This document shows positions 52,454 to 62,794 of a DNA stretch of 64,000 bases, piece by piece. Numbering within the stretch: position 1 is the first letter of the stretch; the number at the start of each line of letters is the position of its first letter. The notes beneath the pieces were generated by a model, which searched no databases, was not told where the DNA came from, and saw nothing but the letters and a program-made list of their open reading frames with translations. The stretch is from Ichthyophis bannanicus (Eukaryota > Chordata > Amphibia > Gymnophiona > Ichthyophiidae), in the NCBI GenBank assembly GCA_033557465.1, contig CM066040.1:326882297-326946296 (forward strand), given 5' to 3'. A program made the translations under genes and the position numbers.

Positions 52454-52595
52454 GTATATATCTGCTTGTAGTAAAAAAAACCATCTGTAGTCTATACCTG
52501 ATATTTAGTGTGGATACAGAATGCTGCTTCTCTTTTCAGCCTTCTTTGATCTAGTGGTTGCAAGCTGCTGTCAATAGTCTTATCCAGCACACTTA

Positions 52596-53208
52596 GGGGC
52601 ATGTTTAGTAAAGTGCGCGAACAGTGTGAAGTTTAGCACCTGCAACAGTAACCTTTACCAAATGCCAAAAATGCAGCCACACTAAAAATCCCACGCTACC
52701 CATTTAGCATGGATTGGGGAAAAGGCTGGGTGGTTCAGGGAGGGAGCACGCACATTTTGGTTAGTGCTAACCGGCAATGTTGCATTTAGCATGGGATCAC
52801 ACTGCCACTTTCGGATCTTGACTCCCCTGGTCTCCTTTGTGTTTCTTTACTATTTCTCCTAGACGCATCCCATGTCTACAGCTATTGTGCTGTCTAACTA
52901 GACTGTAAGCTCCGATGAGCAGGAACCGTCTTTTACATGTGTCTGTGCAGCGCTGAGTACGTCTTGTAGCGCTAAACAAATGCTCAGTAATAATAGTAGT
53001 TCACACTGCCACGTCAATGGGTAGCTTTAAGTGCACGCATGTTAATCATGACAAACTGTTTAGCATTGGAGTGGTGAGGAACCTGTGCTAACTACATGGA
53101 ACATGGCAGACATGCTTCTATTTTCTAGCACAGGTCCAGTGCCATCTCTCCGCCAGTTTTTGGGACTAAACATATAGGTAAACTCCTGCACTTTAGTAAA
53201 CAAGCCCC
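52596..53208. mobile_element. PIF/Harbinger-like MITE
   Basis: TIRs GGGGCATGTTTAGTAAAGTGC (52596) and, in reverse, GGGGCTTGTTTACTAAAGTGC (ending 53208). A TTA duplication lies at 52593-52595 and 53209-53211, the TWA type of Harbinger. No coding capacity. An L2-type 3' piece is inserted in it. The TIR resembles that of the element at 14117-19501. Confidence 0.75.
52809..53000 (-). repeat. L2 3'-UTR/SINE piece with 12-bp target duplication
   Basis: Perfect duplication TCACACTGCCAC (52797-52808 and 53001-53012). The insert contains CTAGACTGTAAGCTCCGATG, AGCAGGAACCGTCTTTTACA and an AATGCTCAGTAATAATAG tail, which resembles the conserved vertebrate L2 3' end. Its A-rich tail (AATAATAGTAGT) is at the high-coordinate end, so the copy may in fact read on plus; the strand call is uncertain. 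Confidence 0.7.
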
Positions 53209-53211
53209 TTA

Positions 53212-53796
53212 GTGTAATCTCACAAAATTCAGACCGTTTCCATCTGGGAGTGAATCACCTAACAGTAAACAGCTGGATTGTCATCCAATGAAGTCAGAGA
53301 TAACACAAAAGTGGTTCTTATCCAGTAGAGAGTGAGTTAACATGGTGGCGGTTCTCATGCAGTCAGAAAGGAGACAGCACAGCCACGGTGAGGAGAAAAT
53401 TAAGGGTAAGAGTAGCAGGTAAACCAGCAGCTACATCCTGAGCTGCTCTAGGAGAGAGATTTCTTTAGACAGCTGAAACCAATTTGAACTGTTGGAATTC
53501 ACCTAACAAACGATTCCTTTACTTCCACAAGAAGTGTGTTAATCTTAGAGCTTAAAACTGCACCAAGTCCCTGACGTCTCTAAGGAAAGGTTACAGGATT
53601 TTTAGCAAGCAGATCCAGACACTTGTTCTGGGGAAAGGGGCCCCACTCAAAGTTCAGGGATTGCGGGTTCAGGGGGAAGGGGTGGAAGTGTACGTAACCA
53701 GTCCAAACAGGCAGGCGGTCCAGCTCAGATATTCTGCAGGTCAGAGTTTGCTCACCTTTGGAAGTGAAGTACCAAGGAAGTTAAGTACTAAGTATC
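53212..53796. other. No gene seen
   Basis: Unique-looking sequence without a supported gene or repeat signature. Confidence 0.4.
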
Positions 53797-54208
53797 AAAC
53801 GGCCCGATATTTATCCAGGCAGCAGCACCTGCTATCCAGATAAGTCTCACTAAGAGAGAGATTCAAGGGAACTGTCCAGATAGTGTCCTGAATATCTTTA
53901 CAAACCATCTTGGCACTGTTTGGGGGATGTGGGGGGTGGGGCAGAACTGGGGTGGAGACATGAGTTATCCAGATCAGCGATTTCCAGCAGCACTATCCAC
54001 AGATCTTAGAACATCAACAAGCTGTTCTGAGTCCTTTCCGGCTAGTAGCTGAATATTCCGCGAGCCAGATATTGACAGCCAGTCATCGCAGTTTCCAGAT
54101 TTCGGTGCCAGCCACCATTTAGCTGCTGTGCTGAAAAACTGCATATTTCTACCCTCACAATTGGAGTTTAAAAAAACACTGACCAGCATGGGTTTAATAT
54201 TGGCCCAA
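53797..54208. mobile_element. Possible MITE (GGCCCGATATT ends)
   Basis: Starts GGCCCGATATTTATCCAG and ends AATATTGGCCC. The TIR match is short (about 11 bp with 1-2 mismatches) and no target duplication was clear. Confidence 0.35.
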
Positions 54209-55344
54209 ATATATATAATTTTATGACACCTAAATGTAAATCATTAAAAAATATTATTTTATCTGGAGGGAGGTGGAGGTGATAACCGGAGCTCCCCCAG
54301 ATGCAGAAAGGGGCCAGTGACAGTACTCCCCCGTGGCAAAGATCCAGGCGTTGAACCTAAAAGTGAGGGTCAGCTGCCACATGAGGGGTGAGAACAGGAA
54401 AAAGGTATTGGAGAAGAGCAATGGTCTGCAATCTCAGCAGCCACAGCAGAAACAGAGGTCCCGTGGGCTGTATCAGGAGGAAGAGTCATAGAGGCAGCTG
54501 GGGTGACAGCAGCAAAGCACTATGGGCTTTGGCAGAGGCTGGAGGGGTCACAGCAGTGCAGGCAGGAGTGACTGTCCCAGGAGTGGCACACGGAGCACCA
54601 AAGACGCACCAGGCTCGCAAGAAGAGGAGGGCCAGCCGGAATCAGAAGCACTAGACTGAAGCTACCACCGCTGCAGAGAGCAGAAAGACAAACCCCCTTC
54701 CTGGTGTCCTGCAGCCATGAAGAACTGCTGCAAGAAGAGCCCCACCAGAAAGAGGTGGTGGCTTATCACCGCACCCCTCTAGGAAGAGGAGGAGAGGGGT
54801 CCTTCAGCACCCAAATAAGGAAAAAGAAAGAAGATAAGCTAGGAAAAAATAGGCGCATGGAGTCCTATGCTTGCTGCTATATATAAGATAAGATGCACAC
54901 GGGCCCAGGGGCAGAAGAAAAAGTCCAAAGAGGTGGGATGAGCTGAGAAAATGAGAGAAGAACCCCCCTCCCCCCCCCTCCAGGAACTGAGCCAGAAGGA
55001 GGAGGACAAGGAGAAAGAGCTGATCAGTTGAAAAGAGGTTTTCAGCGGACACTGGAGCTATTCTGTCAGAAGGATGAGAAGCAGCAGAGGTTAGGAGTCC
55101 AGCTAGGCGAGAGAGAGAGAGAGAGACGCTGTGAAGAGAGCCAGTGAAAAGCTGCAGCAGTGAGCTGAAATCAACCGGAACAAAAACTCAAGAATGGAGC
55201 TATGAGAAGTGCTGTGGACAGCAGGTTCCCACCCCAGAGGGAGATGCAGAAGCTGGAAGACAAGAGAGAGAGAGACTTCAGGACAAGTCTCTGAGGAGCA
55301 GGAGCAGCAGCAGAAGGTGCTCCGGAGGACCAGAGATGGAGATT
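54209..55344. other. No gene seen; purine-rich, (GA)n
   Basis: Purine-rich sequence with a C run at 54964-54985 and GAGAGAGAGAGAGAG at about 55109-55124. Frames of 60-97 codons are present but show no motif. Confidence 0.4.
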
Positions 55345-55440
55345 GTAAGTTTACTTACTTACCATTTTATAGCACGACTGGATATATACAGTGCTGTACA
55401 GGTTCAATATGACCCTGCCCCAAGGAGTTTGCAATAAGTG
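55345..55440 (+). repeat. Interspersed repeat with LINE-like tail
   Basis: TTACTTACTTACCATTTTAT, then ATACAGTGCTGTACAGG and AAGGAGTTTGCAATAAG, the same family as 5409-5545. Confidence 0.6.
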
Positions 55441-55459
55441 GGTACCTGAGGTAATGGAA

Positions 55460-55560
55460 GATAAGGTAAAATTAGATCTTTACCTGATCATTTTTTTCCC
55501 CCAGTCCCTCCCGTCCAGATGCATGGGTTATGCCCACCCGCCAGCAGATGGAGACCGAGA
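55460..55560 (-). repeat. DIRS-D right terminal repeat
   Basis: Complement reads GATCAG|GTAAAGATC at about 55478-55489, a weaker donor-like site. Shares GGGTTATGCCCACCCGCCAGCAGATGG-type sequence with DIRS-B (GGGTTGTGTCCACCTGCCAG). Confidence 0.7.
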
Positions 55561-55929
55561 AAATACCACTGAGCTGAAACAGCCCGTACTGTAAGGAGCC
55601 TGTGCACCCTCATGCAGCCAGTAGGACCACAGCAAAGCAGAACAGGAGTCATAACCTCCAATCCTCCACCAGCCTAACACAGGAAAAAATACAAGGAAAG
55701 AAATGGAAGACTCCAGCTCTGCACTGGGTTCAGCCCATGTCCCTTGGTGGGGCTTTACATTCCTTTTTTTTGTACTTTTTCTTTCAGCAATCAAGAGGCT
55801 CACAACCACGCTATACAGCAGAGCCCCCCACCCCCACAAACAGGCCAGGACCGAAGTGAGTAGCCACAGATTCGCCAATGCCTTAATATGTCCAGTCAGC
55901 ACAGGCCTACCCAACAACAGAAGAATCCC

Positions 55930-56040
55930 AGGTGGGTTCTGGACTAAACTGGAGGGACGCCAGTAAAGAAAATTAGCAGGTAAGGTCTAACTTCATCTTC
56001 CTAATTGTCCCTCCAGTCTAGTCCAGACACATGGGATGTA
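55930..56040 (-). repeat. DIRS-D internal complementary region
   Basis: AAAATTAGCAGGTAAGGTCT followed by TTGTCCCTCCAGTCTAGTCC, the same layout as in DIRS-A. Confidence 0.72.
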
Positions 56041-56571
56041 GCAAAGCAGTACTAATGACAGGCAGGACCAGCAACACCAGCCTGCAACACCCATACTCCA
56101 AACGCCACGTCTTGTCTGGCCTGTATATCCAGGCAGTAGTGCTATGCAAAAGAGTGAAGAGAAGATCAAGTCACTGCCTTACATATGCCTTGCGGCAGTA
56201 TAAGATCAAACTCTGCCCAGGAAGAAGCTTGAGCATGAGTAGAATGGGCCTGCAGGCCCTCTGGAATGGAGCGGTCCCTGACCAGGTAACCCAAAGCAAC
56301 AGCATCCTGGATCCATCAGGAAATGGAGGCCTTAGACACTGCCTCTCCTTTCCTGGACTCGCCGAATGCTACAAAAAGCCGTTCCAGAAATCCTGAGTGA
56401 CCCTCAGATACTGCCTGAGGGCCCTACGCACATACAATAAGTGCAAAATCCGCGAGTCTGTGGACTCATGGTCACTGCAAAGACCAGTAGTGTAACCACC
56501 TGATTAATGTGGAAGATCAAGACTACCGTAGAGAAAAAGAGGAAGGAACTGGACAAGCATACCTTCTCCTT

Positions 56572-57353
56572 GTTGTTGTTAAGTGCCGTCGAGTCGGTGT
56601 CAACTCATGGCGACCCTCTGGATAGTTGTCCTAAATTGTGTTCGGTCTTCAGTCAGGCAGCTCATTGTTGACAGACTGGTACCCGTAGCTGCTGTATTGT
56701 ATTGTAGGAGTGGAGGAGTAGCCTAGTGGTTAGAGCACTGGCTTGGGAACCAAGAGACCAGGGTTCAATTCCCACTAGCACTCCTTGTGGCCTTGGGCAA
56801 GTCACTTAACCCTCCATTGCTCAGAAAAATCCAAGTTATAAATGTCCCTGTTTAATGTACATTTGCCAAGTTTAAGTTATAATGTAAACCGCTTTGATTG
56901 AAATGATAAAGCGTTATAAAAAACTGTTAAATAAATAAAAATAATTGTATCGATCCATCTCATTGCTGGCCTTCCTCTTTTGCACTGACCTATCTTGCCA
57001 AGCATGATGACTTTCTCTAATGATCTCTCTCTTCGCATGATGTGTCCAAAGTATGAAAGTCGAAGTCTTGTCATCTGAGCTTCTAAAGAAAGCTTAGGTT
57101 TGATCTCCTCTAGTACTGACTGGTTTGTTCTTCAGGCAGTCCATGGTATACACAGCATTCGCCGCCAGCACCATAATTCAAAGGAATCAATTTTCTTCCT
57201 GTCGATCTTTTTCACTGTACAGCTTTCACATCCATATGATGTTATTGAAAATACCATGGCTTGAACAAGTCAAATCTTTGTATGGAGAGAGACATCTCTG
57301 CTCTTGAGAATCTTGTCTAGGTCTTTCATAGCCATTCTGCAAAGAGCAATGTG
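56572..57353 (-). mobile_element. RTE (BovB-like) LINE 3' fragment
   Basis: A 12-bp duplication TACCTTCTCCTT (56560-56571 and 57354-57365) flanks it. The minus frame at 56877-57074 encodes TRLRLSYFGHIMRRERSLEK and MLGKIGQCKRGRPAMRWID, the diagnostic C-terminus of RTE-clade ORF2. The 3' end AACAACAAC (56572-56580, complement) is typical. At the nucleotide level it resembles mammalian and squamate RTE/BovB. 5'-truncated; a SINE (56707-56945) is nested inside. Confidence 0.82.
56707..56945 (+). repeat. tRNA-derived SINE with L2-like tail, copy 2
   Basis: A box TAGCCTAGTGGTTAGAGCA, B box GGTTCAATTCC, core CTTGGGCAAGTCACTTAACC, tail AATGTAAACCGCTTTGATTG then TAAATAAATAAAAATAA. Flanked by short ATTGTA duplications within the RTE element. 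Confidence 0.85.
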
Positions 57354-57700
57354 TACCTTCTCCTTAAATGTCACCAAATAAGTCTCCCTGCAGGACAGGG
57401 CCTGCAGCTCCAAAATACAGCGCGCTGAGCAAAGTGTGACAAATAAAACACCTTAAGTATAGCGCTTGAGAGAAGCTGCATGAATAGGTTCAAAAGGAGC
57501 CTCCACCAGTACAGAGAGGACCAAATTCAGGGTATCTACCACCCACGGAGAGTACCCCTCTATGGGTCAGACGTGCCCTCTCAAAAGCCACACTGTAAGC
57601 AAGAATCGATCCACCCCTAGCATCCAGACCAGTTTCTGGTTGAGAAGATCCCCCTCCATGGGAAGTGAATGGGCTCTATCACCAGCGTGCACATCAGGTC

Positions 57701-58269
57701 TGCGTATCAAGACCACCGAGACCAGTTTGGGGCCACCAGAATCACCAACCCCAGATGCGCTTGGACCAGCTGAAGCACTCTGTTAACCGGGGCCAGGGTG
57801 GAAACACATACAGAAGCCCAGCCCTGGGCCAGGGCTGAACCAGCACATCCAGCCCCTCCAAGATATGCTCCCGTTGACAACTGAAGAACCGCAGGGCTTT
57901 CGCACTGGATGCTGTCGCCATCAGATCCATGATGGGAAAGCCCCACTGCTGCACGATCCGTCTGAATGTCGACTCTGAAAGAGACTGCTCTCCCGGGTCT
58001 AGCATCTGCCAGCTCAGAAAGTCCACCTGAACATTTTCTACACCTGTGACATGGGCCGCTGAGAGGGCGAGGAGGTGACATTCCACCCATTGTAACAGTG
58101 AAAGCGCCTCTGCCACAACCAGTGAGCTTCTGGTGCCCCCTTGGCGATTGATATACGTGACTGCCATCATATTGTTGGATAGGACCTTCAACGTCCTGCC
58201 CCGCACTTTGGAAAAAACACCTGTAGGGCCAGGAACACCGCCCGGGTCTCCAACTGGTTCACAGACCAT
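57701..58269 (-). pseudogene. DIRS-D RNase H
   Basis: Open for 175 codons (57742-58269): LKVLSNNMMAVTYINRQGGT, HVTGVENVQVDFLSWQML and FPIMDLMATASSAKALRFF. Asn replaces the Asp expected in the SDN-type box (LSNNM). Confidence 0.75.
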
Positions 58270-59380
58270 TGGCTCTCTGCCAGGGACTGCTGCCCCTGTG
58301 CCACCTGCGACTGACAGTGACCTCCCCAGCCCAGGAGACTGGCATCTGTGGTAACCACAATTCAGTCTGGGGTTTCGAGCGACAACCCTGTGGCTAGCTG
58401 GGCTGGGTCAAACCACCACCAGAGATTGTCCCGAGCTATCCTCGACAACACCAGCTGCATGTCCATGGACTCAGTCTGAGAGGGACCAGAAGGATAGTAG
58501 TGCCACTTGCAAGGGATGCATGTGCAGATGCAACCAAGGTACCAGTTACAGTGTCACCACCATCAAGCCCAGCACCTGCAGATAATCCCAGACCCTCGAT
58601 CGTGGGACCCTCAGCAAGGCATTAATCTGGACCTGCAACTTGAATATCCTGCCCTCTGGCAAGAACACCATACCCTTCTTGGTGTGAAAATGAGCCCCCA
58701 GTTATTCCATAGACTGTGAGGGCACCTCCTACTCTTTGCGCAATTGACCATCCCAGCTGAGGTCCTACAGCAGCCGAACCACCCAACTCTCCTGCGGTGA
58801 CTTCGCCTGAATAAACCAGTCATCCAAGGGTGATTTGTACCCCTTGCTTCCACAGAGCTGCTGCCACCACCACCATAGCTTTGGTGAAAACCCGTGGAGC
58901 TGTGGCTAGGCCAAACGGGAGGGCCTGAAGTTCAAAATGCCCCATCCAGATCATGGAATGCAAGAAACGCTGAAGGTCGGGATGAATTGGAATATGCAGG
59001 TAAGCTTCGGTGAGGTCCATGATGGTGAGGTACTCCCCCCGCCACAATCATCGAGCACAGGATCTCCATACGAAACTGAGGGACCCTCAAAAGCCTTGTT
59101 GACCCCCTTCAAGTTCAAAATGGGAGGCCAGGTTCCTTTCTTCTTGGGGACAACAAAGTAAATGCAGTAACAGCCGAGACCTCATTCCGCCTTTGGCACT
59201 GGCACCACTGCTTTGAGTTGCAGAAGCTGCTCCAGCATGTCCTGAACTACCCGGGCCTTACCAGGAGCTTGACCAGCTTCTTGAAGTCTGCACCAAACAG
59301 CAGCCCCTCAAAAGGGTGCTTACTGAGCAGTGTCTTAGAAGTGAGGTCCACTGACCAGTTTCGGAGCCACAAGAAACACC
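58270..59380 (-). pseudogene. DIRS-D reverse transcriptase
   Basis: Frame at 58820-59047 has YLTIMDLTEAYLHIPIHPDL and LPFGLATAPRVFTKAM. The catalytic YLDDW region (about 58810) is disrupted by a frameshift. The fingers motif lies near 59090-59180 in another frame. Confidence 0.72.
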
Positions 59381-60175
59381 TTATGGCCACCACCATGGCC
59401 ATATTGTTGGCCTTAATAAGATCATAGAGAAGATTTGCCAGGAAGACAGTGCCTGACTCCAAACGAGCCACCTCGGCAGGAACCACCGACTGCCAAGGAG
59501 CCCTCTGGAGCCCTCTGCGACCAACAGAGACAGGTCCTCACTACATAGGCCCCACAAACCGAAGTCTGCAAGGCCAAGACAGAGACCTTGAAAGACTGCT
59601 TGAGCAGGGCCTTCATACGATGATCCTGCCGCTCCTTCAAGGCAGCCCCTACTTCCACTGGAACAACGATCTTCCTGGTGATCGCTGCTACCAGGGCATC
59701 CATCCATGGCAGGCACAACTTCTCCTTCTCCTCCGAGACTATCGGATAAAGCTGCGTCATGGTTCTGCCCATATGCAAACCCACATCTGGCACCTTGCAC
59801 ATATACATCTGGCACCTTGCACTCAGCTTCAATAAGCTGCTTCACGGCACTGTGGAAGGGAAAGGCCTTAGGGGGCTTCTTAACCCCCTGCAGGATTGGA
59901 TCGCCAAACATTTCAGCCGGCACCGAAGCCGGCTCCTCAGAGATCTGGAGCTCTGCCAAGGTATGAGAAATAAGGGAGGGCAATTCATCCCTGCGGAAAA
60001 TCCTAACCACCATCAAGTCCTCATCCACAGGGAGTTCCCCCTCCTCCAGGAAGCCAGAGGGCCCGTTCAGAGCTCCCAATGAGTTCAGAAAGCCCAGGGA
60101 GGCCACAACCTCCTCCTCAAGGGGCTCCCTTCTAACCATCTTAAGTGCTGCAGGGGAAGGCCCCTCCTGGGTCAC
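59381..60175 (-). pseudogene. gag: DIRS-D gag
   Basis: Open for 264 codons, the longest gag frame among the DIRS copies. Includes VVRIFRRDELPSLISHTLAE, FGDPILQGVKKPPKAFPFHS and an acidic, Pro-rich N-terminus. The RRDELP block is shared with DIRS-B. No known domain. Confidence 0.65.
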
Positions 60176-60250
60176 TGGAGGATACCACCTCCCCGAGGGT
60201 CCCCCCTCTCGGCCTTGTCGCAGGCAATAAGCCTGATGCAGCAGGAGGAC

Positions 60251-61389
60251 ACAAGGTCACAAGGTTTCAGTGGCAGAAGGAAGATTCAAACCCGGCTTCC
60301 CTGGCTCTACCCAGGCTGAAAGGAGACCAAGAGATACAGCAGCTGTAACAGAGTCACTGGAAGACACTGAGAGACAGCTACTCGAGGAACTGCAAGTCTT
60401 CTCTCCACTAGAGCTAGAAGTAAAACAGTCGCTAGTGTTAGAAAACTTTTTATTACAGTAGTATTTCCAATTTAGCAAAAATACAAGACAGAGTAGAGCA
60501 CACATTCAGAGCAGACATACTTTGTGTGAGGATTTAGGAAGATTTTCTGCTAATTTTATAGCTAATGCTAAGGGCATCGAATGACAGCAGAGCTTTTTAG
60601 CCCACAGCGTGGGAGTACAGTCTTTCATCATAGGAGTCCAAGTGATCTGATCAAGAAATTGGCTCTTCAGCTGCAATAAGTTCTTTAAGGGGCCCAAGCA
60701 CGCGCTGGTGCACACCTGGCCAGAGCACTATCTTTAAGTGAGCTTGATTAACAGTGGGAGGTGAACATTTTATTGGGCTGTTCCAGGGCTTGAGAAATTA
60801 GGATCTAACAGCTGTTTTGTCTTTCTTTCTTTCCACTCTTGTTGGCAAGGGTTTATCTGAAAGACAACGTTACAAGGGAATTTACTTTAAAGAAGCCAGA
60901 TCTTTGGTGATTTTTATGCTTGTAAAGAGAAAGAAACCCAGTAGTTATCTGAGGGTGCCGGGAGATCCTACTAGGAAAGAAAGCAATCTTCCATTCCTCA
61001 GAGGGGAGGCCTTGTCTGATGGAGTGGGAATACTAATAGACGGTGTTCATCCCTTAAAGGATAAGGAGACAATTTATTTTGGACAGATTTTGTTAGCGGG
61101 TGCAGAAGAAAATCTGTTGAATTAGTTGGACTACTGTTAGCAGCATTTACCTGTTTTAGTCACATGTGTTTTCATCAGCTTGGCTCTTTCATCTTGTCTC
61201 CTATCTACCCACCTAACCCCAAGCAAGAAAATATAATGCTATTAAGTGCCACTTCTATCTGGCATTGCCTAGTGTCATTCCTCATTGCAATAACACACAC
61301 TATTTATTCCAACACCAGTTCCAGCTCCTCCCCCTCCCAGTGGAGGGGTGATGGCTTTAGTTTTACTTTGCCTTTTGAGTGTTGTTAGG
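60251..61389. other. No gene seen
   Basis: About 1.1 kb. A 102-codon plus frame (60817-61125) lacks a recognisable motif; I do not call it a gene. Confidence 0.4.
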
Positions 61390-61840
61390 GCCCAGCAAAA
61401 CAGTTTACAGATACATTGTAAAAAGAACAAAAGTATCCAATGGTTTATGAGAAACATAGAAAGTACAAGAATTGAACTAAAGGATGTCTAGTTTCTCAAT
61501 GAGCCTTCTGATAGCTCAATAAAAAGGCGTGTTTTGAGCTTGGCTTTAAATTTCGTTCTATTGGTTTTGCCTCTTAAATCAAGTAATAAAAAGCAGTCCA
61601 TCTGGTTATTTCCAGCAGCGCTTGAAAGAGAAGAGCGAGTAAACTGATTGGACCACATTGATGTCATGCTGCGTACAGCACGTGAGAAAGGGTGAGAAGG
61701 TCAGACAGGTAAAGGAGCTGGCCCATGTGAAGCAGCTTCTGGATTGTAACAAGGATTCTGTACTGAATCCCTGAAACGACTGGGAGCCAATATAGTCTTC
61801 TCAGGGCCAGTGTTGTGTGTCATATCTTTCAGTCCCAATA
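61390..61840 (-). repeat. L2-like fragment
   Basis: GTTTACAGATACATTGTAAA at the low end, then AGCTCAATAAAAAGGCGTGT. Its minus strand codes weakly for an L2 ORF2 C-terminus. Confidence 0.5.
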
Positions 61841-61845
61841 AAGCG

Positions 61846-62191
61846 TAGTTACTCACCTGTAACAGGTGATCTCCGGGAACAGCAGAAATTTAGTCTTCAC
61901 CTATGGGTATCGTCGGTACCGACTGAGCCTGCGCGGGAACGCTCACCAGCGTCCAATAGGGGGCATCCCTCAGCACATGCGCGCTGCCTTCCTGCCTTTC
62001 CAACTGTCCCTCTTCAGTTAAGTTTGCAGCTGAGTGAAAGGATAGAGGGAGAGAGGAAAGAGACAGAGAAATAGAGAGACAACTCCTAGGGGAGGTGGGT
62101 GGGTTGTGAACACTAAATTCCTGCTGTTCCCAGAGATCACCTGTTACAGGTGAGTAACTACGCTATCTCCAGGAACGAGCAGGAATGTAGT
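61846..62191 (-). mobile_element. DIRS-E, terminal remnant only
   Basis: A right terminus (61846-61935, complement CCTGTTACAG|GTGAGTAACT) and the internal complementary region (about 62110-62191) lie only 170 bp apart with no coding sequence. Closely related to the DIRS-C ends (GCGTAGTTACTCACCTGTAA here). Confidence 0.8.
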
Positions 62192-62794
62192 ACTTTTTAC
62201 CGCGTATGGATTGTTGAAGACTATACTGATTTCACATAGACATATTCCAGAAGCAAAGAATTTCATACCTTTGAAAAAGTACTGATTGTGTCTTTTGATT
62301 ATTATCTAGAGCTCACTGGGACAAACATTTGCATGTTAAAATCAAGCGGTCAAACAGATTCGAAATCCCCTGAAGAAACCGCTTGCGCGGTGAAACGCAC
62401 AGGCGCTGAGGATTTGCATTGGGATTGCATTCTGAAAAAAGTTCACAGATAAGCATTTTGCTATGTTTTGCTATGTTTCTAGATCTTCATTTTTATGAAT
62501 ATATATACAGTACCAGTGATGTAAGAACACACCTACGTTTGGTTAGCTTGTTGGAAAGCATCATTGTAAACTAGAGATGGGAAATACATCGGGTCCTTGA
62601 TGCAACATAGGGGTTTAGCAGCTATAGAGGCGCAGTACCTCATATGCTCTATCCCCGACTGAGTCCGAGACCCGTTCCCAAATTATTCCAGTACTTTGGA
62701 GTTAGTTAGATAGTGGAGCAATATTTTGTGATTATAGTTTCGATTGCTCTAATAAACCCGTTGACATTTTGTTGTCCCATTAGGCCATGACTAT
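62192..62794 (+). mobile_element. Penelope-like terminal region, tentative
   Basis: Contains a hammerhead-like motif at 62363-62415. No Penelope RT is visible. The end near 62760 (TAATAAACCCGTTGACATTTT) could be a 3' end. The rest is unassigned. Confidence 0.45.
62363..62415 (+). ncRNA. Hammerhead-ribozyme-like motif 3
   Basis: CTGAAGA (62370-62376), stem II ACCGC-TTGC-GCGGT (five pairs), then GAAAC (62392-62396). A six-pair stem I AAATCC/GGATTT closes the motif (62363-62368 with 62410-62415). The stem III and cleavage-site region (CGCACAGGCGCTGA) does not pair perfectly, so activity is uncertain. Confidence 0.55.

Larger units (their letters stand above)
56041..57700 (-). pseudogene. DIRS-D tyrosine recombinase (decayed, interrupted)
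   Basis: Assigned by position between the internal region and RNase H and by short matches to DIRS-A. Frames are short; the RTE-like LINE at 56572-57353 breaks it with a 12-bp target duplication. Confidence 0.5.
55460..60250 (-). mobile_element. DIRS-D, DIRS-1-like element, left end missing
   Basis: Right terminus (about 55460-55560), internal region (about 55930-56040), recombinase, RNase H, RT and gag are in order on minus. Split by an RTE-like LINE (56572-57353). No left terminus is seen above 60250. Confidence 0.82.
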
